A stretch of 64,000 nt of DNA from Channa striata (taxonomy: Eukaryota > Chordata > Actinopteri > Anabantiformes > Channidae), in contig CM065179.1 in the NCBI GenBank assembly GCA_033026295.1, positions 23,987,275-24,051,274 on the forward strand, read 5' to 3'. Positions 1 to 10,772 of the stretch are shown here, piece by piece. The notes under the pieces were generated by a model that had not been told where the DNA came from, searched no databases, and worked only from the letters and a program-made list of their open reading frames with translations. The translations under genes and the position numbers were made by a program. The stretch's first letter is position 1; each line of letters begins with the position of its first letter.

Positions 1-10
1 AGCAATTTTC

Positions 11-117
11 TCAAAAATGATCAATGCTGTCATTTTTATAGTCGATGATGGATTGTTTGGGAAACTGATACTTCTCATACAAGGTGCCGATTTCCTGAGA
101 TTCTTCCTTTGCAATCG
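11..117 (-). CDS. possible terminal exon, 34 codons (doubtful)
   Basis: On the minus strand a pyrimidine-rich acceptor (ttttgcctgtag) ends at 118. From 117 a frame reads 34 residues, beginning IAKEESQEIG and ending DSIDHF, then a TGA at 11-13. The composition looks protein-like: charged, with no low complexity. It would lie downstream of the NAALADL2-like exons on the same strand, but it does not resemble the C-terminus I remember for that protein. No donor GT precedes the stop, so it could only be a last exon or an alternative 3' exon. An open frame this short occurs often by chance in intron, so this is a weak candidate. I do not recognise the peptide. Confidence 0.18.
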
Positions 118-578
118 CTACAGGCAAAATGCCTCGTCTATATGCACTGCATCTACTCTACATGTATATTCCACATATGCCTAGACTTGAATCTTTTTTT
201 GTGTGTATTCCCAGCAGTGTGCAGCAGAGACCAGTAAAGGAGCACAACAGGGCCATCCATTGTTGGCCAAATCAATGGCAGCTTCCTCTTGCCAAATCAG
301 GGGAAGCCATGCTAAAAAAGAAATTAGCTACACAGAGAACACGTCCCACTGAGACAGAGTGGGAGAGTCCAATGGAGCTGGGAAGACACAAGGAGGGTGA
401 GAACAAGAGGAAGAGAAAGGGAGAGTGTGCCTGCTGTTGCCACCTGCCACCCTGAACCCTCCCAACCGGCTCCATCTAAAACTGCACTTGACAAATGAGT
501 ACAGGGACACGGAGCATAGGCACAGTCCCTGAGCTCCAACACTAACAATCCACATACAACAATCCATGGAGAGCAAGG

Positions 579-598
579 GTGTGTGTGTGTGTGTGTGT
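579..598. repeat. (GT)10 microsatellite
   Basis: Ten uninterrupted GT units. Adjacent GAGA-rich sequence extends to about 620. Confidence 0.95.
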
Positions 599-1079
599 AG
601 TGCAGTGTGAGAGAGTAAGGAGAAAAAAGAATGAATAAACAGTACATGTCATTTAACAAGTCGAAATTATGATTTAAAAGAGCAAATTTGATTATAATGG
701 AACACAAATTAAGTCTGTTTCAGATTTTCCTGAATAGCAGGTCCGTCCCACTGTCTCTGTCAAATCTGACCTTTCAGAGCCTCTTAATTTTGAAATTCAA
801 ACTTCTGTGACATTGAACCCGTAACTCTGGGGTTCTGTTTCAACTGGAAGACAGTCTCACACCCTTCAGTAATTTCCACTTGGCTTAACCAGAGAATAAT
901 GCTACAATAATCTGCAGCCATACGGCTCTGTCTTCTTCTTTCTGTACCACTGTTTATGCTTTGTTTTCCTTTGTTGTCTTCATTCAGTACTGGTTATTTG
1001 TATTAAAAGATTGCGTACGTGTGTGATATATTTTTACTTTTGGATTTTATATACTGTATTCTGACAATTCTTCTTTGCT

Positions 1080-1150
1080 GTACTCTGAACATTCCTTGCT
1101 GCTGTAACACGAAAAATTTTTGTGGGACGAATAAAGATTTATCTTATCTT
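1080..1150 (+). mobile_element. LINE 3' end with (ATCTT)n tail
   Basis: The stretch reads ctgctgtaacacg, then ttgtgggacgaataaag, then a short tail of ATCTT units at about 1138-1150. The order 'ctgctgtaacac ... gtgggat(g)aataaag ... (TATCT)n' is the usual 3' end of several teleost non-LTR retrotransposons, with the poly(A) signal AATAAA just before the tail. The body of the element upstream (about 950-1080) is T-rich and cannot be assigned. No open reading frame is attached, so this is a 5'-truncated remnant. Confidence 0.5.
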
Positions 1151-1187
1151 TTCTCTCTTAACTTATTTGCACATCATTAATCAAGAG

Positions 1188-1225
1188 CTTTTAAGACATC
1201 TCTGACCAATATGATGTCTTAAAAG
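1188..1225. repeat. hairpin, 13-bp perfect arms
   Basis: CTTTTAAGACATC at 1188-1200 is repeated as its exact reverse complement at 1213-1225, around a 12-base loop. Confidence 0.9.
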
Positions 1226-1335
1226 TGAAAAACAAAATCTTATTTTACTTCAATCTGATTTTTAGATAAATAACCATTCATTTTTTCATTTTATGTTGAG
1301 GCAAATACTGTACAATCACCAACTACAATCATCCA

Positions 1336-1685
1336 TCCATCATCAGTAATCCCTTATCCTATGTAGGGTCGCAAGGGGCTGGGGCCTATCCCAGCTGTCA
1401 TTGGGCTAGAATGGGTGTTACACCACGGACAGGTCTCCGGACTATCTCCGTGCCAGCACAGAGAGACATAACAACCATTCACATACAAACATACGGGCAG
1501 TTTGGGATTCACCGGTTAACGCGCATGTCTGTGGAGTGTGGGAGGAAACCAGAGCACCCAGATGAAACCCACGCAAGCACAGGGAGAACATGCAAACTCC
1601 ACGCTGGAAACCACAATCAGCCAGGGACACAAACCCTGCCGCAAACAGTTCCAGCTGCCCTAACCCACAGTCAATATTTATAGCT
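1336..1685 (-). mobile_element. tRNA-headed SINE, family A, copy 1
   Basis: On the minus strand this reads from a degraded head (about 1685) through the recognisable body: aactccacgctgg, cccacgcaagcac, tgtggagtgtgggagg, gcatgtctg and cctatcccagctgtcatt. It ends in an ATCC/GGAT-type tail at about 1329-1340 (atccatccatc). This order is that of a very common teleost SINE with a tRNA-like promoter at its 5' end and a LINE-like tail. The head boxes are worn in this copy. Related copies lie at 10440-10772 and 44941-45165 in this window. Confidence 0.7.
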
Positions 1686-2113
1686 TCCTTTTCACATGGC
1701 ACAAATATTTTTGACGATGAATACAACAACAACAGAAAACTCCATTCATATTATATCTTTACACGACCAAGGCAACTGAACAAAGAGAAACAAAAAGTGT
1801 TTGTACCTAGAGCCACATTGGTTTCACCTATTGCTTAAGAGTGTGTGACTGTGTGAGTGCGTGTTGGTTTCCTTTTCACCTCCAGGTAGATTCGTTGCTG
1901 ATAAGTAGTGCCTGACATTTCAGAACACACTCTCTCTCTCACACACTCACCAAAGAGGTCACACCGGATTTCTTCCTTTCTTTACCCCCCTCCCAAACTG
2001 AATATTTAACATTGGGAATAACATCTCTGCCACCTCCCATTTGCCCTTCACCATGACATGATGTGTCAGTGTACCCTCAGCCTTGCGTTTTTATGTAACT
2101 GTCACCCCCCTTC

Positions 2114-2146
2114 TGTGTGTGTGTGTATGTGTGTTTTTGTGTGTGT
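2114..2146. repeat. interrupted (GT)n microsatellite
   Basis: TG-rich run with TATG and TTTTTG interruptions. Confidence 0.8.
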
Positions 2147-3035
2147 CTGTCCCTCTATCCGTTAACAACCTGCTCAAATAACATCTGGCACTTTGCCTGA
2201 TCTCCAAGGATGTGATGATTAAGGCCAAACTGCAACCCTATTTCTCCCCTTCCCACCATAGTTGCATCTTTCTTCATACAGAAGTATTTTCATCAGAGCA
2301 TCCACACAAAGCATACAAGTGTGAATAACTACAATCTTCATACTAAATCATACAAAATGTCAGTTAATTAAAAACTAGCATTACATCTGGCTGATGCAAG
2401 GTGAGTATTATTATAAACACACTCTAGAAGTTGACTATCAGACACAGGCTGCTTATCATTCTTGAAAGCACTTTGGTGACCTCATGTAATTCCCAGTGTA
2501 GCTCCACCCAGCTTCAGCCTGTGTTAACAGGTAATCAGTCAGAATAACTGCCAACACTCGTGCCAGGTCTTTATCCCAACAAACTATTGCTGCTGCCCAT
2601 GTTGCTACAAAGTTTTAGCATGACTTACATGCAGCACACATCGACCTCATCACATGCGAATGCAGCTATAAAAATGTAAAGCCAAGACATGAGGCAAAAA
2701 TCAGGTGCATTCCTGCACCAACACAGTCAACAGCTGTAGAAAAAGTAGCAGTGACAAGGTAGTTGCCTGAAGATTGTTTCAGTGTATATCAAACAATATA
2801 TATACATATATGTATTATACATTTGCCAGAATTTTAACAAATATAGATATAAATTAAAACCTAGTTTGAATAGCAACATCATTCAACACAAGTTTTTTTT
2901 TTGACATCTGAAGTCATATAATGAACAGGTCATGTCATTTCAGTTGTCAGACTTGTGCAAATCTGGTACAGATATGCAATGGATTTACTAAACAATTCTA
3001 CTGACTTACATCAGTGAACGTCTAGATGATTTCTT

Positions 3036-3475
3036 TGTGCCACGACTGTCCAGCTTGCTGCCGGACCTTTTCCATGGCGATCAGATATGTTATCAAACCC
3101 AGAGTCATGACTCAGTACATCACCTACTGCACAATAGTATATTTACTATGAAGGCTGTACGTGGGCTATTGGTGACATCTAACACTTATGTCTTAACAAG
3201 AAGGTCAGGATGGATCGTTCGGACAAAACATTTAGCCAGTGTTGATTTTGTATTGTTGTATTGTTTTTTATTTTGTCTGTTGTTGTATTTTGGTTTTATT
3301 ACATAGCTACACAACAAAACTAATAGGGATGACTTTACAAAACTATGTGAAGCCTCATTAGACGCTTTAATGTTGCTTTGGTTGTGCAAAATGGGACGGC
3401 TTCATAACAGGAATAAAGCAGAATCAATGTATAATTCTGCCACGACCATCCAGCTTGCTGCAGCACATTTATCTT
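3036..3475. repeat. 23-base imperfect direct repeat, about 400 bp apart
   Basis: The string gccacgactgtccagcttgc near 3041 recurs as gccacgaccatccagcttgc near 3441 with two mismatches; both are preceded by T and followed by TGC. Similarity fades quickly on either side. It could be a small tandem duplication with the middle diverged, or the ends of a small unknown element. No terminal signature supports a named class. Confidence 0.5.
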
Positions 3476-4149
3476 ACAGCGTTAGCAGTGACTGTCAATT
3501 CAGTGAGGCACTCTGAATAGATACAACAGACAGCATGGAAATGACAACATGCGCACAAAATGCAAAACATACAAAATAAGCCACACCAACAAAAGTGATG
3601 TTCTTACTGTGAGGGAATTTTTATATACAGAAGACTAAAAACATAGGGTCACACTTCTGGCAGAAGCCAGACACCAGGTCTCACCTTTTGTTTCCCGCAA
3701 AACACCCTGACTTCCCCCTGACACGATTAGCATGTGCTACTCAGTAGGAAGCTCACGGGAACTAGAAGGGATGTAGAATCATTCTTAGACACCTTCTGTC
3801 TACCCATTCCTTAACACTACCTTCCCCTGAGTAGCTGTCCCAGCAGGGAACATGCAGTCACAGAGACCTGCTAATTAGGATTCTTGGTCAATGTGTATTC
3901 ACCTGTATGTGTGATTTGTAAGGATGATTTGCATAGTGGAGCAGTTAAAAGGCCCAACAAGCTGGAGAACCCTTGTCAGATCCAGTCCGGCCCACTCAGA
4001 GGGTAACTGCTTTTTGCTGTGTTTCTCTACCTTTTTGCTTATTTTACCTTTTGCTTATAGTCATTGAATTGCTTAATGATAACTTGAGAGCTGCCTTTGC
4101 CACGACACTTACTTAATGGCTTAGGTTTCGGGTTGATGGCTCCATGGGT

Positions 4150-4262
4150 CGGTAGGGTTGGGAGCTCTAGGGCAGCAAGATGGGATGCAGACGTCTGCAT
4201 GATCAAATCCCAGCCTACCCACCAGGTGTGTGCCATGGCTGCCCACTGCTAAATAACTTTCA
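4150..4262 (+). mobile_element. degraded tRNA-SINE (weak)
   Basis: It shares the B-box-like atgatcaaatcccag and the following caccaggtgtgtg with the clearer SINE at 24953-25080. The A box is unrecognisable and the 3' part has diverged. Confidence 0.4.
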
Positions 4263-4470
4263 AATAATAATGTTATTTTAAGAAACATTCCTTAAAGCAC
4301 TATCCTAAATACATTTAGAGTAATTGGAGAATGACAGTCTGGAGCTCAACATGTTTTCATTAGGATCTGCTTTGCTTTGAAATGCAGCTTGGGCTCATAC
4401 CCAGACAGAACAGGTGCTACTGTTCCATTTACAGCCCCACTTGTACACAAGCTCTGCAGTACAGATACTA

Positions 4471-4496
4471 CACACACACACACACACACACACACA
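4471..4496. repeat. (CA)13 microsatellite
   Basis: Thirteen uninterrupted CA units. Confidence 0.95.
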
Positions 4497-5460
4497 AAGG
4501 CTACAGGACTCTTAAGAACATACATAGCTGGTGCCCTGTTCACCAGAAGAAAAGCTCCTCAAACACAAACACAAACTTGTCCTCCTCTCTCCCACACACT
4601 GTGCTCTACCAAATTAAGCTCCTTCTGCCTTCTCCATCCTCTGCAGTGCTGAATAAATTTGCCGTTGTTTGTTTATGTAAAGGGGGTGTCGAGTAGTTGA
4701 AAATGCGCAGTAGTAGGTTGAACAAGTCACTGCTGAGAGTTGGAGAGTTTTGGCAGTGAGGTTCTCCTGCAATGGCAATACTTGTAAACCAAGTGTAATT
4801 TCACACATATGAGGTGCCAAAGTGAGGACATACTAAAATAGATTGGCGTCATTTAGAGCTGGACCTTCATAAAAGATAATGAAAATGTCACTGCTCGTTA
4901 TGTAATTTGTAAACTGTCACAGCTTTGCTATAGTGCCGATAGCTGTGGGGAACTGGTGGCATTTCTAAGCAATGAGAGGGCTCCTGCTAAGAGCGGCGTG
5001 TTATTTTAAAAAGGTCCAATCTTTTAGCTGAGATAGAGATCCTAATTTGGCAACAGCTTACATAAGCAGTGTGTTTCATCTGACTTTTGCAGAAGACAGA
5101 ATATGAAGAAAAAGTAGACTATGATCACGCAGTGTGTGTTTTTTTGACTGTAATGACTGATCCTTTATAGCACGTTTAATTTCCAGTGAATGCAAATATT
5201 ACCCAGCGTTGATTGTTGCAGCTAAATGGATGGTGACTTTGTTATGCTTTACTTAGCTAATGATGCAGCTAATTTGCTAATCTGCTGTACACATACCAGC
5301 TGGGTAACATCCAGCTTTGGAGTTGTCTAGAAATGGCAACATAATGCAACCTCCTGCCTGAACAGGCTTCTCAAAATAAAAACCTCACCTTTAATTTTCA
5401 AACCTAAAAAGTGGACGCTCAAGAGATTTTATAGGCAAGCCTAGAACACATTGGTCCTAC

Positions 5461-5550
5461 CTTAGCAATGGTCTCGTGGAACTTGAAGAGGGGGTCAAGG
5501 GTTGCTGGTGACTCTGCAGAAAACTGGGCCTCGGACAGGAAACTGGTGGC
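5461..5550 (-). CDS. naaladl2: internal exon of NAALADL2-like M28 ectopeptidase
   Basis: On the minus strand a pyrimidine-rich acceptor (ttttacttcag) ends at 5551. The 90-nt exon then encodes 30 residues in phase 0, starting ATSFLSEAQFS and ending LDPLFKFHETIAK, and stops at the donor AAG|GTAGGA. The 'DP.FK(F/Y)H.T.A' signature is the junction leading into the C-terminal helical dimerisation domain in the PSMA/transferrin-receptor family. 'SFLSEA.FS' is what I remember specifically of NAALADL2. The product is a type II membrane glycoprotein with an extracellular M28-like domain; NAALADL2 is thought to lack the full set of zinc ligands, and those residues fall outside this exon. It joins in frame to the exon at 53568-53714. 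The assignment rests on remembered family sequence, not a search. Confidence 0.9.
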
Positions 5551-5826
5551 CTGAAGTAAAAGACAGACAAGAGGTAATTGTCACACAAGTCAAACCATTT
5601 TCTCATTTCCTTACTGAAGGACTGCACTGATTTTAACGTTCAAACAAATATTAAACAAAACCTGACCCGTTTTTTCTTTTTTTGTATCTCTTCTATTCTT
5701 CTGTGCTCTGTTCTAAGACTGAAGCGACCTGTCAAGTTTTGACTAGAGGGGGAGAAAAAATAAGTACATGCTCTTAAGGCCCTACAACTGCCAGGACGTT
5801 TTGTTCTGCTGTCACATACACTTGTG

Positions 5827-5830
<4 letters not shown>

Positions 5831-5872
<42 letters not shown>
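5831..5872. repeat. (CA)21 microsatellite
   Basis: Twenty-one uninterrupted CA units, the longest simple repeat in the window. Confidence 0.97.
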
Positions 5873-5874
<2 letters not shown>

Positions 5875-8800
5875 TGCTGACATTAAGTTATGTAACCATG
5901 ACTGCACACACTCCAAAAACGAGTTCACTGTCACTCTGCATAGTTGGTAATGTCCCAAGACAAAGCACCTTGTTGTGACTTCAAAGATGCAGCGCTGCTT
6001 TTGTTCAGGACTTGTGCGCTTTGTTGTTTGTTTTTCCATGGAGTCAAATTAAGTTACAGACAGATAAGAATATCAAAAAGTTCAAACACTAAATTTCTCC
6101 TGGAAGTAGCCTGGAAATCAAGGACTATCTGACAACTCCTGTGCTGTGTGAGTGTGAAAATACCTCTGCCTTAGTAACACTTATTTATTTTTGGGTCCAA
6201 TCTGTGTGGTTGATTTTAGTTTAAAAGTCTCCCTAATAAACCACACAATAATGGATTTATGTGCTATTGTAGACACTCAAAGTATGGCTTCCCTTGTACC
6301 TTAGTAAGGTGGGTCACATTTTTGTAAAACTACAGTTTTTCTAATTTTTGTGTCTAAACCAATAATTTTGTAAAACAAAAGCTTTTATGAGAAAAATCTA
6401 TTAGCCTACTAGTCTACAGAGCAGGTACCTACTGGCTTATATCTATCGTGCTGATAAGTATGGTTCCCTCCTTGATAAACTTCTGATTTCTTTGTACAAT
6501 GCACATACAGTTTTTTACACACCAGCGTTTTGACTTGGTGGCTTTGTCGCTTTCAGGGGGGCACTGAAAACTGAAGCAAGCCTGATATGCTTAAAGTAAT
6601 TTCCAAAGAAAAGAAAATGTAAATATCTTAAAATATTTCCCTATCACAACAAATCTACATATGAAACGAGATTTGAGACCCAACTAAACTCAGGTTCCCG
6701 ATTGGGCCTTGGTTTTTAGAAACAAGTGAACCAGAGAAGACAACTATGTTACACTAAACGTCTTATTCTTTTTTCAGTCTACTTATGTTTGAAAAAGAAA
6801 CAGGAAAGTATCCCACACTGGAGCTACGACCCCCCTCATTAGCAGGAATGGAGTGTAGTCTGAGCTCATAGGCAGGTCATTTTGTTTATAAAGCTTTAAT
6901 ATTAATAGCATTCAACACTTAACATAGACTTGTAAGTTGGAGACATTTCAATGTTTTATGTATAAGACAAATACAAAGTTGGTGAGAATTGCAATGTGTT
7001 TGTTTGTTTGATGGCTCACGTTGAACCAAGCAGAACCATAACAGGCATCATGTAACGCAGCAATACACCCCAAAGTTCGAGAAGTAATGCACAAAAATGT
7101 TTTCTGATAGCTGAAAAGAACACTTTAAATTAGCTAAATGCCTCAGCTAGGAAAAGCAACTATCCTATGGGATATTCAAGAATCTCAACCAGTCAATATG
7201 GCGGCCACAAAGCCAGCACACAGGAGGAATATAAATTGTACTTAATAATTCACATATACCCAAGAAGGCACCACGTTTTATGAAGCCTTTTTGTTAGCTG
7301 CCTCTGAATAAATACGTGAATTATTGAGCACAACATCTGCCTCAAAATATGCCCATGTTGTCGATGTCAAACTGAATATGTGCAGCGCTGCCCAAAAAGA
7401 GACCCCACTGCCTACAGTCAGGGGAGAAGGATTCCAACCAAACACATGGTTACATGGTGTGGCATACTTTAATAAAGTCATGGCTCTGATTTCTGCAGCT
7501 GTTTTATCTGTGGTCAAGCTGAGTCTCACCACAGCTCATCAGCGCCATGCCGCTGATGCAGATGCCAACACGCATGAGCATAATGTGTATGACTGTGGCA
7601 CAGGAGGTGGAGCAGTTTGATCGCTTGCTCCTCCTGTCATTGAGCAAGAAGCTTACGTTGGCCAGCTCCGTAGAGGCTCCCCCATTGGTGTGTGAATGGG
7701 TGAATGTGAAAGTGATTTGAGTACCAACAGGTAGAAGAGCACTTTGTAAGTGCAGACCATACACTGTTAAACACTTTAACAGGTTTGTGAATGTTATAAC
7801 TAATTGCTCAGTTTAAGCATTGCTGTAATTATGACTGTTTGAGAGAAGCAGTTGGTTACTTCACTGTTACTCCACTGATTTATTATTGCCCAGAGGCCCA
7901 TAGTTAAAGAGCTTGACGTGATCATTAATCTGACTTTTGCTACATTAAATATGAAGCTTTTGTAAATCCATTTGCACATTCAGAACAATTATTTCTCAGC
8001 GCTTTTCCTGTAAAGGCTGAAGCTTTTGAATTTTGTTCCTTATGAAATATTTTCTTTGAGTCCACCCTTTTTCAAAGACAACTTCCCACAATCCCTAGAC
8101 TATCACATGTTAAATGTCTATAAGGGAGGCTGACGGTGGTGAGCTTATGGTAGTGTGGGTGGGTAATATGGATGAGGCTCAGTTGTAATGACTTTTTGTT
8201 TGCTGTTGGATTGAGCCTTGTTAATGGTAGGACACAATGGGGCGATTATTTTACCTACAAAATTAGGAAATGGAGAGTAAACCACCAGGAAACCTTAAAC
8301 CTCTTCAGACTAAACATGCTCATGTCAGGACTTTGGCTCTCTATAGCCTGTCGCTATTGGATGGTACATTTCTGTATGGCTTGTTAAAATAATAACCAAA
8401 AAGTCAGCAAGAATGTTGCCTTATCTAAAACCACTTCCAGGTATAAGTGGGGCATCAGTATATGTACTTACTGATCTCAATTCCCTTTCTGTGGATTTTA
8501 CCAGCTGAATGTGAAATTCAAACATTTACACAGGTGTCAAACTGTACTTACAAAATGTTTTCTGTATGATTTTTAATTTTAATAGACAGAAGCATTAACC
8601 GTGCTTACAATAGACCTATTTGGGAACAAATATAGCAATAGCTGTCACCTGTCTTCCAAAAATGTAGCAGATAGTTAGATCCTAATCCAACATGTTTTAG
8701 AATTTAGTAGTTAATATTTTTGGAGCATTTTACACACAACTGAAAAATGACATCAGAAACGTAAAGCATATCTGTTGCGGGATGTGCATTTTAAGTACAT

Positions 8801-8935
8801 ATCCCAAAGGCAATACAGCTTTAATGGGCTGGAGGGGCAGGTCCAGGTCCAGGCCATGTCCACAGAGGTGGCAGTATTTGGAAAATACTAAAAATATGTT
8901 GTTTAGAACAAATTAACACTTTACAGCTTAGGAAT
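5873..8935. other. intron, nothing recognised
   Basis: AT-rich sequence with stops in all frames. I see no repeat family, exon with splice sites or RNA gene. Confidence 0.5.
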
Positions 8936-9030
8936 GGGAGGGTAATAATTCAGGAATAACAAGGTAATTTAGGGGTAAACCTTTCGATAATACAGAAGGT
9001 AATAGGAGTGTTTATTCCTAATAACACAGT
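8936..9030 (+). repeat. GGTAAT-rich dispersed repeat, copy 1
   Basis: A run of GGTAAT/GGTAAA-type words (gggtaataattcagg, caaggtaatttagggg, aaggtaataggagtg). Similar words occur at 19160-19500 on the plus strand and at about 19960-20160 on the minus strand. The class of element is not known to me. Confidence 0.4.
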
Positions 9031-10435
9031 GGTTGGGCGAATATAAAAAAAAAAAAGAATTAAAAAAAATTCATATCAGAGTAACGACTAAGCTATAGCT
9101 TGGTATTTGTAATAGTATAACAATACAACAAAACAGCAGGAGCTACAGTAACCTGAAATGGTAGTTTCTGTGAACCAGCATAAAAAAAGAGCTGAAAAAA
9201 GCACGACTACCTGTTTCTACGTACTTTCATAAAAATATTTGTATTTTATAAATTCCCTATATCTTATCCTACGGTTGCAGTATAGGTTATAAAGCCGGCC
9301 TCCTCCATGTCACAACTTTTTAGATATTATGTTGATTTCACTTAAAGTGGCTGATACGTTTGTTTCTGTAAGAACAGCTGACTGCAGCTTCAAGTCAGTT
9401 TATATTGTCTGCAACGAATAAAGAAAAAAAAAACTAATTGAATTAGCTTTTCTTTCACATGCTGCCTCTGCTCCTGTGATGCATCTCATGTCACTTTTTA
9501 ATCAAAGCAATAATTTAAGATAAAATTCATGTTATGCCATTTAACTTTATAAAAAAAAATCTAAAGTGGCCTAAGATGACTTTATACTTGTGTAGATGTC
9601 ATATCATCTATCTTTACTACTACTGCAGATATCACCATAAAATGAAGGTGAAACGCGTAGTTTTGCATTACTTCTTTATTTGCATCATCAACATAACCCC
9701 GTTACATTCATATGACAACAAAGTCACCCCTACTGCCCCACTTCTCCCGGTTATCACTGAGCTGTAAAGTGCTCTCCACATGCTCCACCTTCATTAGGTG
9801 AATTCAAGGGTGGATTCAACACATTTTCTACATGTCAGGGGGATTTTCTGATATCTACACAAATAAAAGCTCATACTGCCAAAATAACTACAATGATGCT
9901 GTTATTAAATTAAAATTCAATGTGCAGTAAGCGCATGCACAAACACGCAGAGAACACAATCCACCTGCTGATGCTCTTAGCTCAGTTTTGCACAGTGCCA
10001 TTAGCCATGGATATGAAGTGCTAAGCACCAGGCCAAATGAAGCACTCTATTCTGTACTTCACAGTTTCAGGGTGAGGGGTTTTGGAGAGGTAAGGCTTTG
10101 AAACAAAGAGAGCAATAGTCTGGATCAAAACACCCGAGTTCCGATACCTTTGTACTTAAAAGCCCTTTGCACTACTTATCCAGCCCTTGCTTCTCTCTGT
10201 GCCTTGATCTCAGCACTCTTGCTTGCTCTTGTCCTGCTTCTCTCACCTACTGTATCATAAATTTCCTCTATCGGCAGTTTATGCTGTCCAGCTGGCACAT
10301 GATGGATTTATCCAAGAGAGACGAAATTGAGAAAACATTACATTTGATTGCCAGAAAAGTATAGCAGTGCTTCCTGTCCACCTGCTGTGCAATCCCCTTT
10401 CTGTTTGCTTGCAACTCTACTTTCATCTATACGTC
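9031..10435. other. intron, nothing recognised
   Basis: A-rich patches at 9045-9070 and 9420-9435; no supported gene or element. Confidence 0.5.
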
Positions 10436-10439
10436 CACC

Positions 10440-10772
10440 TAGTATCTATACTGCTTATCCTGCTAAGGGTTGCCGGGGTTCTGGGGCCTACCCAAGCGGG
10501 AGGCAAGGTACGCCCTGAACAGGTCAGCTGTCTATCACTGAACCACACATAGAAACAGACAGACATTCTCAAATGCAGACAATTTAGTCACCAGTTGGCC
10601 TCGCATGTCTTGGACTGTGGGGTGGTACCAGAGTACCAGGTGAAAATCCATGCCGATTTGGAAACATACAATCTCTACAAAAGGAGGTCAGAGGTCAGAA
10701 TCCGGTGAATTTAAACTGGGGACCTTCGAGCTGTGAGGTTTGGCACTTCACCTGCTGTGCTGCCAACCCACA
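10440..10772 (-). mobile_element. tRNA-headed SINE, family A, copy 2
   Basis: Read on the minus strand, the head begins near 10772 with ggcagcacagcagg and a worn B box (ccccagtttaaatt). The body follows, with the 'tggactgtgggg' and 'ctggggcctaccca' blocks, ending near 10440 with gcttatcctgc. The order of blocks is the same as in the copy at 1336-1685. It is heavily diverged with several small indels. Confidence 0.6.

Larger units (their letters stand above)
118..5460 (-). other. intron downstream of the 30-codon exon
   Basis: This is non-coding sequence following the donor AAG|GTAGGA at 5461/5460. It contains a LINE 3' tail (about 1080-1150), a SINE (1336-1685), a degraded SINE (about 4150-4260) and dinucleotide repeats. 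Two similar 23-base stretches lie near 3040 and 3440. I see nothing further in 131-1079, 1690-3035 or 4500-5450. The next exon expected for this gene was looked for on the minus strand and not found, so it probably lies below position 1. Confidence 0.6.

Noticed and set aside
42..165. Plus-strand exon starting after tttttatag at 41
   Set aside because: A frame exists but gives an unlikely peptide, no donor, and the opposite strand to the host gene.
5640..6039. Frames reading poly Cys-Val or Thr-His
   Set aside because: They are translations of the (CA)21 microsatellite.
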